This document shows, piece after piece, positions 52,109 to 59,860 of a DNA stretch of 64,000 nucleotides. Made by a program: the position numbers and the translations under genes. Source of the DNA: Streptomyces sp. A2-16 (GTDB taxonomy: Bacteria; Actinomycetota; Actinomycetes; Streptomycetales; Streptomycetaceae); NCBI RefSeq assembly GCF_018128905.1, contig NZ_CP063808.1, positions 5,394,001-5,458,000 on the forward strand, written 5' to 3'. The notes below the pieces were generated by a model. That model worked only from the letters and a program-made list of their open reading frames with translations. It searched no databases and was not told the DNA's origin. Every line of letters starts with the position of its first letter. The first letter of the stretch is position 1.

Positions 52109-52557
52109 GACATCAGGCCGGCCGCGACCGTCGCCCCCAGTTCCCAGCACGCCTCGATGTCGGCCTTGGCCGGTTCGCCGGTGACGGTCACCGGTTCGGC
52201 GACCCGACGCCAGCCGAGTCCTGTCGTGATCGACTCGATGCCGCGCAGGGCGCCGGTGACGTCGTTGCCGCCGTGGACGTAGAACCCGAAGGGACGGCCG
52301 CGCGTCTCGTCGAGACAGGGGTAGTAGACCTGGTCGAAGAAGTGCTTGAGGGCACCGGACATGTAGCCGAGGTTGGCCGGGGTGCCGAGCAGGTAGCCGT
52401 CCGCCTCCAGCACGTCCGAAGCGGTGGCGGACAGGGCCGCGCGCCGTACGACACTGACGTCCTCGATCTCCGGCGCCGTGGCCCCGGAGACCACGGCTTC
52501 GAACATCGCCTGGCAGTTGGGCGAGGGCGTGTGATGCACGATCAGCAAGGTGGCCAC
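52105..52557 (-). CDS. Flavodoxin-like/NAD(P)H-dependent FMN reductase
   Basis: 150 residues. The N-terminus ATLLIVHHTPSPNCQAM is a flavodoxin phosphate loop, and EADGYLLGTPANLGYMSG is the second FMN-binding loop of the flavodoxin_2/FMN_red fold; YVHGGNDVTGA forms the third. It is likely a small soluble FMN protein that reduces quinones or similar compounds. GTG 52557 follows CAGGG. The gene is convergent to the response regulator, sharing a CTAG at the stop codons, and is divergent from a methyltransferase. Confidence 0.85.
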   Translation of the reverse strand: MATLLIVHHTPSPNCQAMFEAVVSGATAPEIEDVSVVRRAALSATASDVLEADGYLLGTPANLGYMSGALKHFFDQVYYPCLDETRGRPFGFYVHGGNDVTGALRGIESITTGLGWRRVAEPVTVTGEPAKADIEACWELGATVAAGLMS

Positions 52558-52646
52558 GGTCGAACCCTGCCGTGCGTCGGCATGCGCGGGCAAGTCGTAC
52601 CGCTGCCGGGCTACGATGCCCGGACACCGCGAAGGGGGAGCAGGTC

Positions 52647-53279
52647 GTGGGCGAAAAAGGGCAGCAGGCAGCGGCGGTCTTCGACGCGCTGGGACTGACG
52701 TACGAGAAGGCGTTCGCCCGTTCCGAGGCGCATCTGGCGTCGCTGGAGTGGCTGCTCGCCGGGCTCGCACCCGGGAGCCGTGTCCTGGACGTCGGCAGTG
52801 GCACGGGCCGCCCCACCGCGTCGACACTGGCGACGGCGGGCCACGAGGTTCTGGGGGTCGACGTCTCCCCCGTCATGGTCGACCTCGCGACCCGGCAGGT
52901 GCCGCAGGCCACGTTCCGGCACGCCGACATCCGTGAACTACCGCTGGAGGAGGGCTCGTTCGACGCGGTCTGCGTGTACTTCTCGCTGCTCCAGATGTCC
53001 CGCGCCGAGCAGTGCGAGGTGCTGGAGCGGCTGGCCCGGGCCCTGCGGCCGGGCGGGAGTCTGGTGCTGGCCACCGTGCCCGCCGATGTGGAGGACCTGG
53101 CGATCGAGTTCATGGGCCGGCCGGTCCGGGCCACGAGTTTCGCCGCCGAGGCCGTCGCGGACGTGGTGCGCGCCACGGGCCTGACGGTGGAGCACGAGCA
53201 GGTCGTGGAGTTCACCCCGGACCACCCCGAAGGCGCCACCGAACCGCATCTGTTCCTGTACGGCCGCCTGCCGATGTGA
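52647..53279 (+). CDS. Class I SAM-dependent methyltransferase
   Basis: 210 residues. SAM-binding motif I is RVLDVGSGTGRPTA, the acidic loop EVLGVDVSPVMVDLA, and motif II/III regions FDAVCVYFSLLQMSR and LRPGGSLVLATVP follow. This is a small UbiE/Methyltransf_11-type enzyme; its substrate is unknown. GGGGGAG precedes GTG 52647. It lies alone between a divergent flavodoxin-like gene and a secreted hydrolase gene. Confidence 0.9.
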   Translation: MGEKGQQAAAVFDALGLTYEKAFARSEAHLASLEWLLAGLAPGSRVLDVGSGTGRPTASTLATAGHEVLGVDVSPVMVDLATRQVPQATFRHADIRELPLEEGSFDAVCVYFSLLQMSRAEQCEVLERLARALRPGGSLVLATVPADVEDLAIEFMGRPVRATSFAAEAVADVVRATGLTVEHEQVVEFTPDHPEGATEPHLFLYGRLPM

Positions 53280-53384
53280 ACTCTATGAACACAATGATCA
53301 AGGCGGTGGCTGCGCCCCGCGTCGCTCCCTAGCATCTCGGGCCACGGCGCAACGATGCGCCCACCGAGGCCGAGGAGCCACGCC

Positions 53385-54791
53385 TTGAACAGACGTCTGG
53401 TCCGTCTCCTTCTCCCGGCGGCCGTGGCCGCGAGCCTGGCCGCCGCCGTCTCCCCCGCCCACGCGGCCGGACCGACTCCCGGCGACTGTCCGCCCGTTCT
53501 CGCCGAGAAGGCCACCTGCTACTCGGGCCGGGACGGCAACGGCGCGGCCTACACCATCGCCGTGCCCCGGCGCTGGAACGGCTCACTCGTCGTGCACGCC
53601 CACGGCGGACCCGACCTCGGCGCCGCCTCCGACCCCGCGCGCAGCGCCGACGACCTGGCGCGATGGGCGGTGATGGTCGACGAAGGGTACGCGTGGGCCG
53701 GTTCGTCCTATCGCCGGGGCGGCTACGGAACCCGGATGGCCGCCGCCGACACCGAGAGCGTGCGCCGCCTGTTCGTCTCGTCGTTCGGCCGGCCGAAGCG
53801 CACCTATGTGCACGGCCAGTCGTGGGGCGGGAACGTCGCGGCCAAGGTCGCCGAGGTCTACGGCACGAAGCGCGGCGCGTACGACGGGGTGCTGCTGACC
53901 AACGGTGTCCTCGGCGGCGGCTCGCGCGGCTACGACTACCGTGTCGACCTGCGCGCGGTCTACCAGTACTACTGCCGCAACCATCCGCGTCCCACCGAAC
54001 CGCAGTACCCGCTCTGGCAGGGCCTGCGTGCCGACTCCACGATGACCGCCGCCGGTCTGCGCGCCCGCCTCCAGGAGTGCACGGGCCTCGCGTCGGCGCC
54101 GGAGGACCGCACACCGCTCCAGCAGCGCAACCTCGACGACATCCTGGCCGTCACCCGCGTCCCGGAGCGCACCCTGGAGTCGCACCTGCGGTTCGCCACG
54201 TTCACGTTCCGCGACCTCGTCAGCGAGCGCCTCGGTGGCCGCAACCCGTTCGGCAACGAGGGCGTGCGGTACACGGGTTCGCACGACGACGAGGCCCTGA
54301 ACGCGGGGGTCGAACGGTTCTCCCCCGATCCGACCGCACGGCGTGACCTGTCGTACGACAGCGATCTGACCGGCAAGGTGTCGCTCCCCGTGCTCACCCT
54401 GCACGCGATCGACGACCCGACGGCGTTCGTGGAGCACGAGTGGGCCTACCGGGCCACCCTGCGCGGGGCCGGCCGCGACGGTCGGCTCGTGCAGACCTTC
54501 ACCAGGGAGAGCGAGCACAGCGGGCTCAGCACCTCCGAGTACGCCACCTCCCTGGCCGCGCTCGACACCTGGGTGCGCACGGGTGAGAAGCCGACCCCGA
54601 GGCAGATCGCCGCCTCCTGCGCCGCCCACGACCGCGTCCACGGCACGGGCTGCTTCTACGACCCGGGATTCCGCCCCGCCCCCTACGCCTCGCGGGTCGC
54701 ACCCCGGCCGGGCGGCCTGTCCTGGCCCGCGATGACCGCCGCCCAGGAGAAGGCGTGGAGCCGCGTCGACGGCGTGGGCATCGCGCCGTGA
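53385..54791 (+). CDS. Secreted alpha/beta hydrolase
   Basis: 468 residues. A signal peptide (NRRLVRLLLPAAVAASLAAA, cleavage near AHAAG) precedes the hydrolase. The nucleophile is in YVHGQSWGGNVAAK, the acid probably in LTLHAIDDPTAFVEHEW, and the His in RESEHSGLS. Four cysteines in the mature part suggest disulfides (GDCPPVLAEKATCY; HGTGCFYD). The oxyanion-side strand is LVVHAHGGPDLG. Function unknown, possibly an esterase or peptidase. Start: TTG 53385 has GAGGAG at 7 nt; an ATG at 53355 is in frame but lacks a Shine-Dalgarno and would spoil the signal peptide. Confidence 0.8.
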   Translation: MNRRLVRLLLPAAVAASLAAAVSPAHAAGPTPGDCPPVLAEKATCYSGRDGNGAAYTIAVPRRWNGSLVVHAHGGPDLGAASDPARSADDLARWAVMVDEGYAWAGSSYRRGGYGTRMAAADTESVRRLFVSSFGRPKRTYVHGQSWGGNVAAKVAEVYGTKRGAYDGVLLTNGVLGGGSRGYDYRVDLRAVYQYYCRNHPRPTEPQYPLWQGLRADSTMTAAGLRARLQECTGLASAPEDRTPLQQRNLDDILAVTRVPERTLESHLRFATFTFRDLVSERLGGRNPFGNEGVRYTGSHDDEALNAGVERFSPDPTARRDLSYDSDLTGKVSLPVLTLHAIDDPTAFVEHEWAYRATLRGAGRDGRLVQTFTRESEHSGLSTSEYATSLAALDTWVRTGEKPTPRQIAASCAAHDRVHGTGCFYDPGFRPAPYASRVAPRPGGLSWPAMTAAQEKAWSRVDGVGIAP

Positions 54792-54835
54792 AGGCACGAG
54801 TGTGAAGGGCGTCCGCCTTCCACCGCGGTGGTCCG

Positions 54836-55255
54836 TCAGCGCACGGTCGTCTGCGCGTACGGCACCAGCCTGACCGGCCCCACCAGACCGTGGTCCTGGC
54901 GGGCCACCCCGCCGAACACCGCGGGCTGCTCGACCCTGAGCCGGTGGATGAGCGGGGTCGCCACCTCGATCTCGATCGTGTTGTCACCGGGGCGCAGAAA
55001 GGGGCCGAGGTCGACGACGGGGTGGAGCCGGTCGGCCGCGGGCAGTCGCCGGCCGTTGACGCTCACCCGGAACGTGTCACTGACCTGCCCCAGCTCCAAC
55101 TCGGCGCCGTGGAGGGCCGTCCAGTCGGCCGGCAGGGTGACCGTGGTGCGGTACCGGCCGATGCCCGCGGAGTCCGCCGGCTCGGGAATCTGCGACCAGG
55201 GCTTCAGCGTGTCGAGCGTCAGACTGCGCCGGAGGCGTTCGGAAGCGCCCGAACG
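54836..55255 (-). pseudogene. C-terminal remnant of a large glycoside hydrolase (alpha-L-rhamnosidase-like)
   Basis: About 139 codons without a start codon, closed upstream by an in-frame TAG (55256-55258). The reading PWSQIPEPADSAGIGRYRTT, then VSVNGRRLPAADR, PGDNTIEIEVATPLIHRLRV and GLVGPVRLVPYAQT is the jelly-roll end of GH106/GH78-type alpha-L-rhamnosidases. The catalytic part is absent from the window, so this is what is left after a deletion. The codons kept are still clean, suggesting a recent loss. Confidence 0.65.
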
Positions 55256-55326
55256 CTAAGCCTCCGATTCGGACAAGGTCAAGATGCGTGCGCCGTGAAC
55301 GCGGCGGCTGTAGGGCCTGGTTGGTC

Positions 55327-55908
55327 TCAGCGTGATGGGCGAGGGCTGACCGGCAGTTCGGCCATCCGCAGGTTCCAGCGGCCGCTGCGGCCGGTGAGCT
55401 CCACGGTGGACAGCGGCGGGACGTCGATGCGCCAGAACGCCTGATGAGGTGCCGCGAGCGCGTGCACCACGGCGGCCCGCGCCGCGGCCTGTTCGACCAC
55501 CGCCACTACGCGCCCCACGTCGGACGGCAGCGCGTCCAGCCATCCCGCCACGCGGTCGCAGAGCTGCGCCACGCTCTCCCCGCCGTGCGGCGCCGCCTGC
55601 GGATCGCTGAGCCAAGCGGCCAGTCCCGACGCGTCGGTTGCCGCGACCTCGTCGAGGGTGCGGCCGTACCAGGACCCCATGTCGAGGTCCCGCAGCGCCG
55701 GTTGCGGTGTGACGGACTCCCAGCCGAGGGTCCGGGCCGTCTCGGTGCAGCGCCGGGAGGGTGCCGTGCAGTGGGTGGCGGCCCGCGGGAGGGTTCCGGC
55801 GACGGCCCGCACCCGGTGCAGTGCCCGTTCGTCGAGGGCGTCATCGGCGAAGCGGACGGCGCGTCCCGTACGGGCGGCCGCGCACAGCAGGGTGAGCCGG
55901 ACGGTCAT
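55327..55908 (-). CDS. Histidine phosphatase-fold protein without catalytic histidines
   Basis: 193 residues with the layout of the phosphoglycerate mutase/CobC superfamily: the first strand TVRLTLLCAAARTG, the middle ALRDLDMGSWYGRTLDEV, PHGGESVAQLCDRVAGWL and the last strand GRVVAVVEQAAARAAVVHAL. The catalytic Arg-His-Gly is replaced by Ala-Ala-Arg and the second catalytic His (usually SHG) by Glu-Gln. It is therefore probably a pseudoenzyme. It is divergent from a cobalamin-riboswitch-controlled cbtB-cbtA operon, suggesting a link to cobalt or B12. GAAAGGG precedes ATG 55908. Confidence 0.75.
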   Translation of the reverse strand: MTVRLTLLCAAARTGRAVRFADDALDERALHRVRAVAGTLPRAATHCTAPSRRCTETARTLGWESVTPQPALRDLDMGSWYGRTLDEVAATDASGLAAWLSDPQAAPHGGESVAQLCDRVAGWLDALPSDVGRVVAVVEQAAARAAVVHALAAPHQAFWRIDVPPLSTVELTGRSGRWNLRMAELPVSPRPSR

Positions 55909-55950
55909 GCGGGCCCTTTCGTCGAGTCTCCGGGAGCGGTTCATCGTAGG

Positions 55951-55962
55951 TGGCGTACGCCA
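55951..55962. promoter_or_regulatory. 12-bp palindrome in divergent region
   Basis: TGGCGTACGCCA, fully self-complementary, lies between the phosphatase-like gene start and the cobalamin riboswitch. It may be an operator; the regulator is unknown. Confidence 0.3.
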
Positions 55963-56006
55963 TGTTGGCCGAAGCCCGTATTGCCCCTACCATCTGGGGC
56001 GACAAG

Positions 56007-56111
56007 GACGACGGCGCCACGGAAGTCCGGTGCAAGCCCGGCACGGTCGCGCCACTGTGTGCCACCCCTCGGCCGACGAGGTGGTGGTGAGTCAGACCCC
56101 ACGCCGTCGTC
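56007..56111 (+). promoter_or_regulatory. Cobalamin (B12) riboswitch
   Basis: The core reads GGAAGTCCGGTGCAAGCCCG, then GCACGGTCGC and the B12-box-like GCCACTGTG, followed by GAGTCAGAC. A closing stem P1 is formed by GACGACGGCG (56007-56016) and CGCCGTCGTC (56102-56111). This is the expected layout of a cobalamin riboswitch. It ends about 35 nt before the GAGGAGG of cbtB and should switch off cbtB-cbtA when B12 is abundant. Confidence 0.9.
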
Positions 56112-56159
56112 GAGTGCTCCACACGATGCGGGACGCGTTGTTCCCGAGGAGGTCTCGCC

Positions 56160-56378
56160 ATGGCGCAGTCCACTGCCGCCCCCACGCCCACCACCCCTGC
56201 GATCACCCCGTTGCCGGTGCGGGCCCTCGTCCCCTGGGCCGTCTTCTTCGGCGTCCTGATGCTGGTCCTGCTGTACTTCGTCGGCGCCGAACAGGGCGCC
56301 ACCGCACTCGTCTCCGGCGAGGGCGTCCACGAGTGGGTGCACGACGCACGCCACCTGCTCGGTTTCCCCTGCCACTGA
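56160..56378 (+). CDS. cbtB: Cobalt transporter subunit CbtB
   Basis: 72 residues. One membrane helix (ALVPWAVFFGVLMLVLLYFV) is followed by a C-terminal tail with the metal-binding residues HEWVHDARHLLGFPCH, as in CbtB proteins. CbtB works with CbtA in B12-regulated cobalt uptake. It lies directly behind a cobalamin riboswitch and 16 bp before cbtA. Confidence 0.92.
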   Translation: MAQSTAAPTPTTPAITPLPVRALVPWAVFFGVLMLVLLYFVGAEQGATALVSGEGVHEWVHDARHLLGFPCH

Positions 56379-56394
56379 GGCGGGGCGGACCATC

Positions 56395-57138
56395 ATGAAC
56401 TCCACAGTCGTACGCGCCCTGTTGGCGCGCGGCATGCTCGCCGGGCTCGGCGCCGGTGTCCTGGCCTTCGTCTTCGCCTACCTGGTCGGTGAGGGCCCGG
56501 TGGACGCGGCCATCGCGTTCGAGGAGTCGGGCTCCCACGAGCACGGCGAGGAACTCGTCAGCCGTTCCGTGCAGTCGACCGCCGGACTCGCCACCGGTGT
56601 CCTCGTCTTCGGGGTCGCCATCGGCGGCATCATGGCGCTGGCGTTCTGCTTCGCGCTGGGCCGGATCGGCCGGTTCGGCGCACGGGCGACGGCGGCGCTG
56701 GCGGCGCTCGGCGGGTTCCTCACCGTCTACCTGGTGCCGATCCTCAAGTACCCGGCGAACCCGCCCGCGGTGGGCGACCCGGACTCGATCGACCAGCGCA
56801 CCGCACTGTTCGTCCTGATGATCGCGCTCAGTGTGCTCCTCGGGATCGGCGCGGTCCTGCTGGGCCGCAGACTGGCCCCGGCCTGGGGCAACTGGAACGC
56901 CTCCACCGCGGCCGGCATCGCCTTCGTCGCCGCGGTGGCGGTGGCGATGGTCGTCCTGCCCGCCGGGGACAACACCCCGAAGGGCTTCCCGGCCACGGAC
57001 CTGTGGGAGTTCCGCCTGGCCTCCCTCGGCGTCCAGGCCGTCCTGTGGGCGGCGTTCGGGCTGCTCTTCGGCTACCTGGCCGAGCGGGTCCTCGAACCGA
57101 GGACGGCCCGCAGCGAGGTCTCCGCGCTCGTGGCCTGA
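56395..57138 (+). CDS. cbtA: Cobalt transporter subunit CbtA
   Basis: 247 residues with about five to six membrane helices. The His/Glu-rich loop FEESGSHEHGEELVSRSVQ near residue 45 and the conserved VPILKYPANPPAVGDPDSI region are CbtA features. It should form the membrane channel for cobalt uptake with CbtB. Expression is governed by the upstream riboswitch. A terminator directly follows. Confidence 0.92.
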   Translation: MNSTVVRALLARGMLAGLGAGVLAFVFAYLVGEGPVDAAIAFEESGSHEHGEELVSRSVQSTAGLATGVLVFGVAIGGIMALAFCFALGRIGRFGARATAALAALGGFLTVYLVPILKYPANPPAVGDPDSIDQRTALFVLMIALSVLLGIGAVLLGRRLAPAWGNWNASTAAGIAFVAAVAVAMVVLPAGDNTPKGFPATDLWEFRLASLGVQAVLWAAFGLLFGYLAERVLEPRTARSEVSALVA

Positions 57139-57145
57139 CCGGGTG

Positions 57146-57175
57146 GGTTCCGCCGGGGGCGCGCCCGGCGGAACC
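57146..57175. terminator. Bidirectional terminator between cbtA and lipoprotein gene
   Basis: Perfect 12-bp arms GGTTCCGCCGGG / CCCGGCGGAACC with a 6-nt loop, starting 7 bp after the cbtA stop. Its right arm touches the stop codon of the convergent lipoprotein gene. Confidence 0.8.
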
Positions 57176-57621
57176 TACGAGGTGCCCTGCAGCTGCCGTA
57201 TGGTCCCGCCGAGTCTGTTCCTGGCCTCTTCCAGATGTTCCGCCTTGGCGCTGACCACCCAGCCCGGGCCCACGAGGTACTTGCCGCCGTAGACGGCGGC
57301 CGCGTCGAGCCATGCCTCCTTGTACTTCTCCGCGGGGAAGGTGGTGATGCGGTAGTCGGCCTGCTTCGAGTGGCACACCCCCTCGCGCAGTTCGTCCGCC
57401 TCGATCCGGATCTCGGCCTTGCAGCCGGCCAGCCCGGCGATCACCTCGATCCTGGCCGGGGCCACGACACCGGCGGCGGGCGCGGCGGAGGTCTTCGACG
57501 GCCGCGGGGTCTCGGCGGTGTCGTCCTCGCCCCCGCCGCAGGCCGTGACCAGGGCGAGGCTCCCCACGAGGGTGCCCAGTCGTGACACGGTGCTTCGATG
57601 GTTGCGTCCTCGTCGCGGCAC
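57175..57621 (-). CDS. Small putative lipoprotein
   Basis: 148 residues. A basic n-region (PRRGRNHRSTVSRLG) and hydrophobic stretch (TLVGSLALVTAC) end in a lipobox-like VTAC. A Gly/Glu/Asp-rich linker and a ~90-residue domain with two more cysteines (AGCKAEIRIE; EGVCHSKQADYRITTF) follow. I do not recognise the family. The pattern of an N-terminal anchor plus a small domain with one disulfide fits a surface-exposed binding protein. GTG 57621 has GGAG at 6-nt spacing; GTG 57588 is an alternative that would shorten the basic region. Confidence 0.65.
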   Translation of the reverse strand: MPRRGRNHRSTVSRLGTLVGSLALVTACGGGEDDTAETPRPSKTSAAPAAGVVAPARIEVIAGLAGCKAEIRIEADELREGVCHSKQADYRITTFPAEKYKEAWLDAAAVYGGKYLVGPGWVVSAKAEHLEEARNRLGGTIRQLQGTS

Positions 57622-57733
57622 GAGCCTCTCCGTATCCAGTCGGCGTACGCCTTCGCCCTGGGGTACGGAAGATCGGTTACGGCCGTTCAGTCGCGACGGC
57701 CGTGATCGGGACCGGCGGCGCGCCGAGCACGAC

Positions 57734-57767
57734 GGAAGGGCCGGACACCCGTCTGTCCGGCCCTTCC
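57734..57767 (-). terminator. Terminator of a lost leftward gene
   Basis: Perfect 14-bp arms GGAAGGGCCGGACA / TGTCCGGCCCTTCC with a 6-nt loop. Read leftwards it lies 12 bp after the stop codon of the small gene remnant at 57780-57848. Confidence 0.7.
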
Positions 57768-57779
57768 GCGGCTCTCCGG

Positions 57780-57848
57780 TCAGCCGCCGTCGAGGCGGGT
57801 GCGCAGGAGTTCCTGTTCCCAGCCGGACGAGTACCCGCCGCGCGCGGC
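57780..57848 (-). pseudogene. Short C-terminal gene remnant
   Basis: Reads GGYSSGWEQELLRTRLDGG then TGA, bounded upstream by an in-frame stop (57849-57851). The coding-like composition and the terminator directly downstream suggest the last codons of a gene whose body has been deleted. Family not recognised. Confidence 0.3.
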
Positions 57849-58042
57849 TCAGTCGTACCGGGCGGGACATGCGAACAGGACATCGGCGCCTCGGGACCGC
57901 CTCGGAGCGCCTTCCGCCGAGAAACGTCGCAGGGGGCGCGACCGGTCCCCCGTTCCGGTCGTTCCCCCTGCGGTGCGTCGAACTTACGTGACCTGCGCAC
58001 TCCTGTGAATCGCGTCGATGCCCGCTGTGCGCGGCACAGGAC

Positions 58043-59572
58043 TCACCCGTGCACAGGTGCGTCCGGATGGCCCGGATCGTCCCGCAACAGGACGGGGTGT
58101 TCGAGTTCGCCGGTCGCCAGATGGGCCAGGACGACCTCGTAGAGGTCGCTCCCGGAGGCGATCAGTTGGCGTTCGAGGACCGGCTCGGCACTGCGGACGT
58201 GTTCGCGCACGGTCTGCGCGTGGACGGCCAGCGCCTGTGCGGCCCGTTCGGCGTTGCCGCCGGCGGCGATCCAGCTGCGCAGGGTGCGGCGCAGGTCGCG
58301 GCCGTCGTTGTCCAGGCGGCCCAGCAGCTCTCGCGCCCAGGCTCCCAGCGCCGGGCCGGCCAGCAGCTCCCCCAGCCGGACGCAATCCTGCCGGGCACCG
58401 CCGTGCTCGCCCTGTCCGTCGGCAAGGCTGACCTGGGTGCTGAGCGCCAGGTGGACGGTCGCACGGACGGTCAGGTCGGTGAAGTCGGTGCGCAGCAGGG
58501 ACTCGACGCGTTCCATCCGGGCGCGGACGGTGTTGCGGCTGACGCCGAGGACCTTGGCGGCGCTGACGGCGGTGAACTCGAGGCCGAGGCGGGTGGTGGC
58601 GAGCAGTTCGGCGCGGGTGTGGAGGGGCAGGGTGTCGAGCGGGCGCAGCAGCCGGGCGGTCCAGGCCCGCAGCGCCCCCGGGTCCATCAGCCGTTCCGGA
58701 TGGTTGCGCTCGGCGTACAGCGCGGCCTTGTCCGGCCGCACCCGCGCCACGGCGAGGGCGCTGACCGCCTGCCCGTACGCGGTGGCGGTCCGGGCGAGGC
58801 TCTGCCGGGAGCTGCCGCCGAGCAGGGTGCCGGGACTGCGGTCCACGAGCGAGCGCAGGGCCTGGCCCGCTGCCTCCCCCGTGGTCACGATGATCACGTG
58901 CTTGTCCATGGCGGGGCAGCGCACCACGAGTGCGCGGTCGCCGGTCACGCCGAGGCACTCCTCGGCGAGCCGTTCGCGTTCGGAGGCGCTCCCTTCGAGG
59001 ACGTAGACGCACGCCGTGTCGGTGTCGAGCAGGCCGGGCCACAGACCCGCGGCGACACGGCGCGCCGAGACGGTGTCCTCGACCATCAGCAACTGGAGGA
59101 TGGCCAGGCGCAGATCGGACGTGGCGCGCTTCAGGCGCCGCCCGGCTTCGGTCGTCTCGCGGGCGCGCAGCAGGAGTTCGAGAACCTGGGCGGTGTGGGT
59201 GAGGATGTCGGAGGCGCGCCGGTCGAAGGGCTCCGGGCGGGCCACGGCGAGCACTCCCGCGGATGCCGGATTCGGGTGCTCGATCCTGACCAGGCGCAGA
59301 TGGCCTGCCTCGTCCGCGGTGGCCGCGGAGGCGATGCGTCCGGCGAGGATGTCGGCGACCAGGCCCTCGTCGAGCGGCAGGGGTGTTCCGGCGAGGATCG
59401 CGGTGTCGTCGCGGAGCGAGGCCGTGCCGTTCACCGTCTCCGCGAGCCAGGCGACGACCCGGCGGACGTCACGTCCCGTCGGCCGCAGATGGTCGAGGAG
59501 TTCCTGCGCCCACGTGGGGGTTCCGGCGTCCGCCGCCCGAGCCCCGTCGGAGCCGCCCTCCCGACCTGCCAC
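58043..59572 (-). CDS. PucR-family helix-turn-helix regulator
   Basis: 509 residues. The N-terminal ~150 look like a GAF-type sensor, and a middle CdaR/GGDEF-like region contains GSSRQSLARTATAYGQAVSA. A first HTH_30 lies near 345 (FTAVSAAKVLGVSRNTVRARM). A second HTH-like segment near the C-terminus reads AGGNAERAAQALAVHAQTVREHV. Two PucR-type HTH units in one chain are unusual. Possible targets are unknown. GTG 59572 follows GAGAAGGG. It is divergent from the Sua5-like gene. Confidence 0.85.
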   Translation of the reverse strand: MAGREGGSDGARAADAGTPTWAQELLDHLRPTGRDVRRVVAWLAETVNGTASLRDDTAILAGTPLPLDEGLVADILAGRIASAATADEAGHLRLVRIEHPNPASAGVLAVARPEPFDRRASDILTHTAQVLELLLRARETTEAGRRLKRATSDLRLAILQLLMVEDTVSARRVAAGLWPGLLDTDTACVYVLEGSASERERLAEECLGVTGDRALVVRCPAMDKHVIIVTTGEAAGQALRSLVDRSPGTLLGGSSRQSLARTATAYGQAVSALAVARVRPDKAALYAERNHPERLMDPGALRAWTARLLRPLDTLPLHTRAELLATTRLGLEFTAVSAAKVLGVSRNTVRARMERVESLLRTDFTDLTVRATVHLALSTQVSLADGQGEHGGARQDCVRLGELLAGPALGAWARELLGRLDNDGRDLRRTLRSWIAAGGNAERAAQALAVHAQTVREHVRSAEPVLERQLIASGSDLYEVVLAHLATGELEHPVLLRDDPGHPDAPVHG

Positions 59573-59605
59573 GTCACCCTTCTCCTCGCCCCTCGCATCC
59601 CGACA

Positions 59606-59617
59606 TACCGCTCGGTA
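59606..59617. promoter_or_regulatory. TetR-type operator-like palindrome
   Basis: TACCG-CT-CGGTA lies 34 bp upstream of the PucR gene start. It matches the short palindromes often bound by TetR-family regulators in actinomycetes. No TetR gene is nearby. Confidence 0.3.
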
Positions 59618-59860
59618 CGCTACCTCACGTGCGGCGGACGGACACCCGGACGGACGCGGTCTGCATGGGGAGAGGGTGTGCAGGAGGAGGTGCGTCGGGC
59701 GGACATTGCGGTGGAGCGGCGAACAGGAGCGCGGCGAGCGGGTGTCGCACCCGGCCCGCGCCGCCGCCGGGCGCCGATGTCGCTGCTGTTGCCGATGTCG
59801 CCGATGTCGTCGAGCACGGCCTTGCGACGGTCATCGCAGCCCGGGGCATAAGCTCGACGG

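Larger units (their letters stand above)
57622..58042. other. 420-bp region with only gene debris and a terminator
   Basis: Between the lipoprotein gene and the PucR gene. It contains a leftward terminator (57734-57767) and a 23-codon gene remnant (57780-57848). The rest shows no convincing ORF, tRNA or repeat. A GC-rich palindromic patch (GGGGGCGCGACCGGTCCCCC) lies near 57935-57954. Confidence 0.5.

Noticed and set aside
57677..58000. Leftward 107-codon frame between the lipoprotein and PucR genes
   Set aside because: It runs through a perfect terminator hairpin, lacks a ribosome binding site and shows no domain-like pattern.
59775..59815. Three copies of GATGTCG upstream of the YciO-like gene
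   Set aside because: Irregular spacing and simple GC-rich composition; no symmetry or promoter context to support a function.
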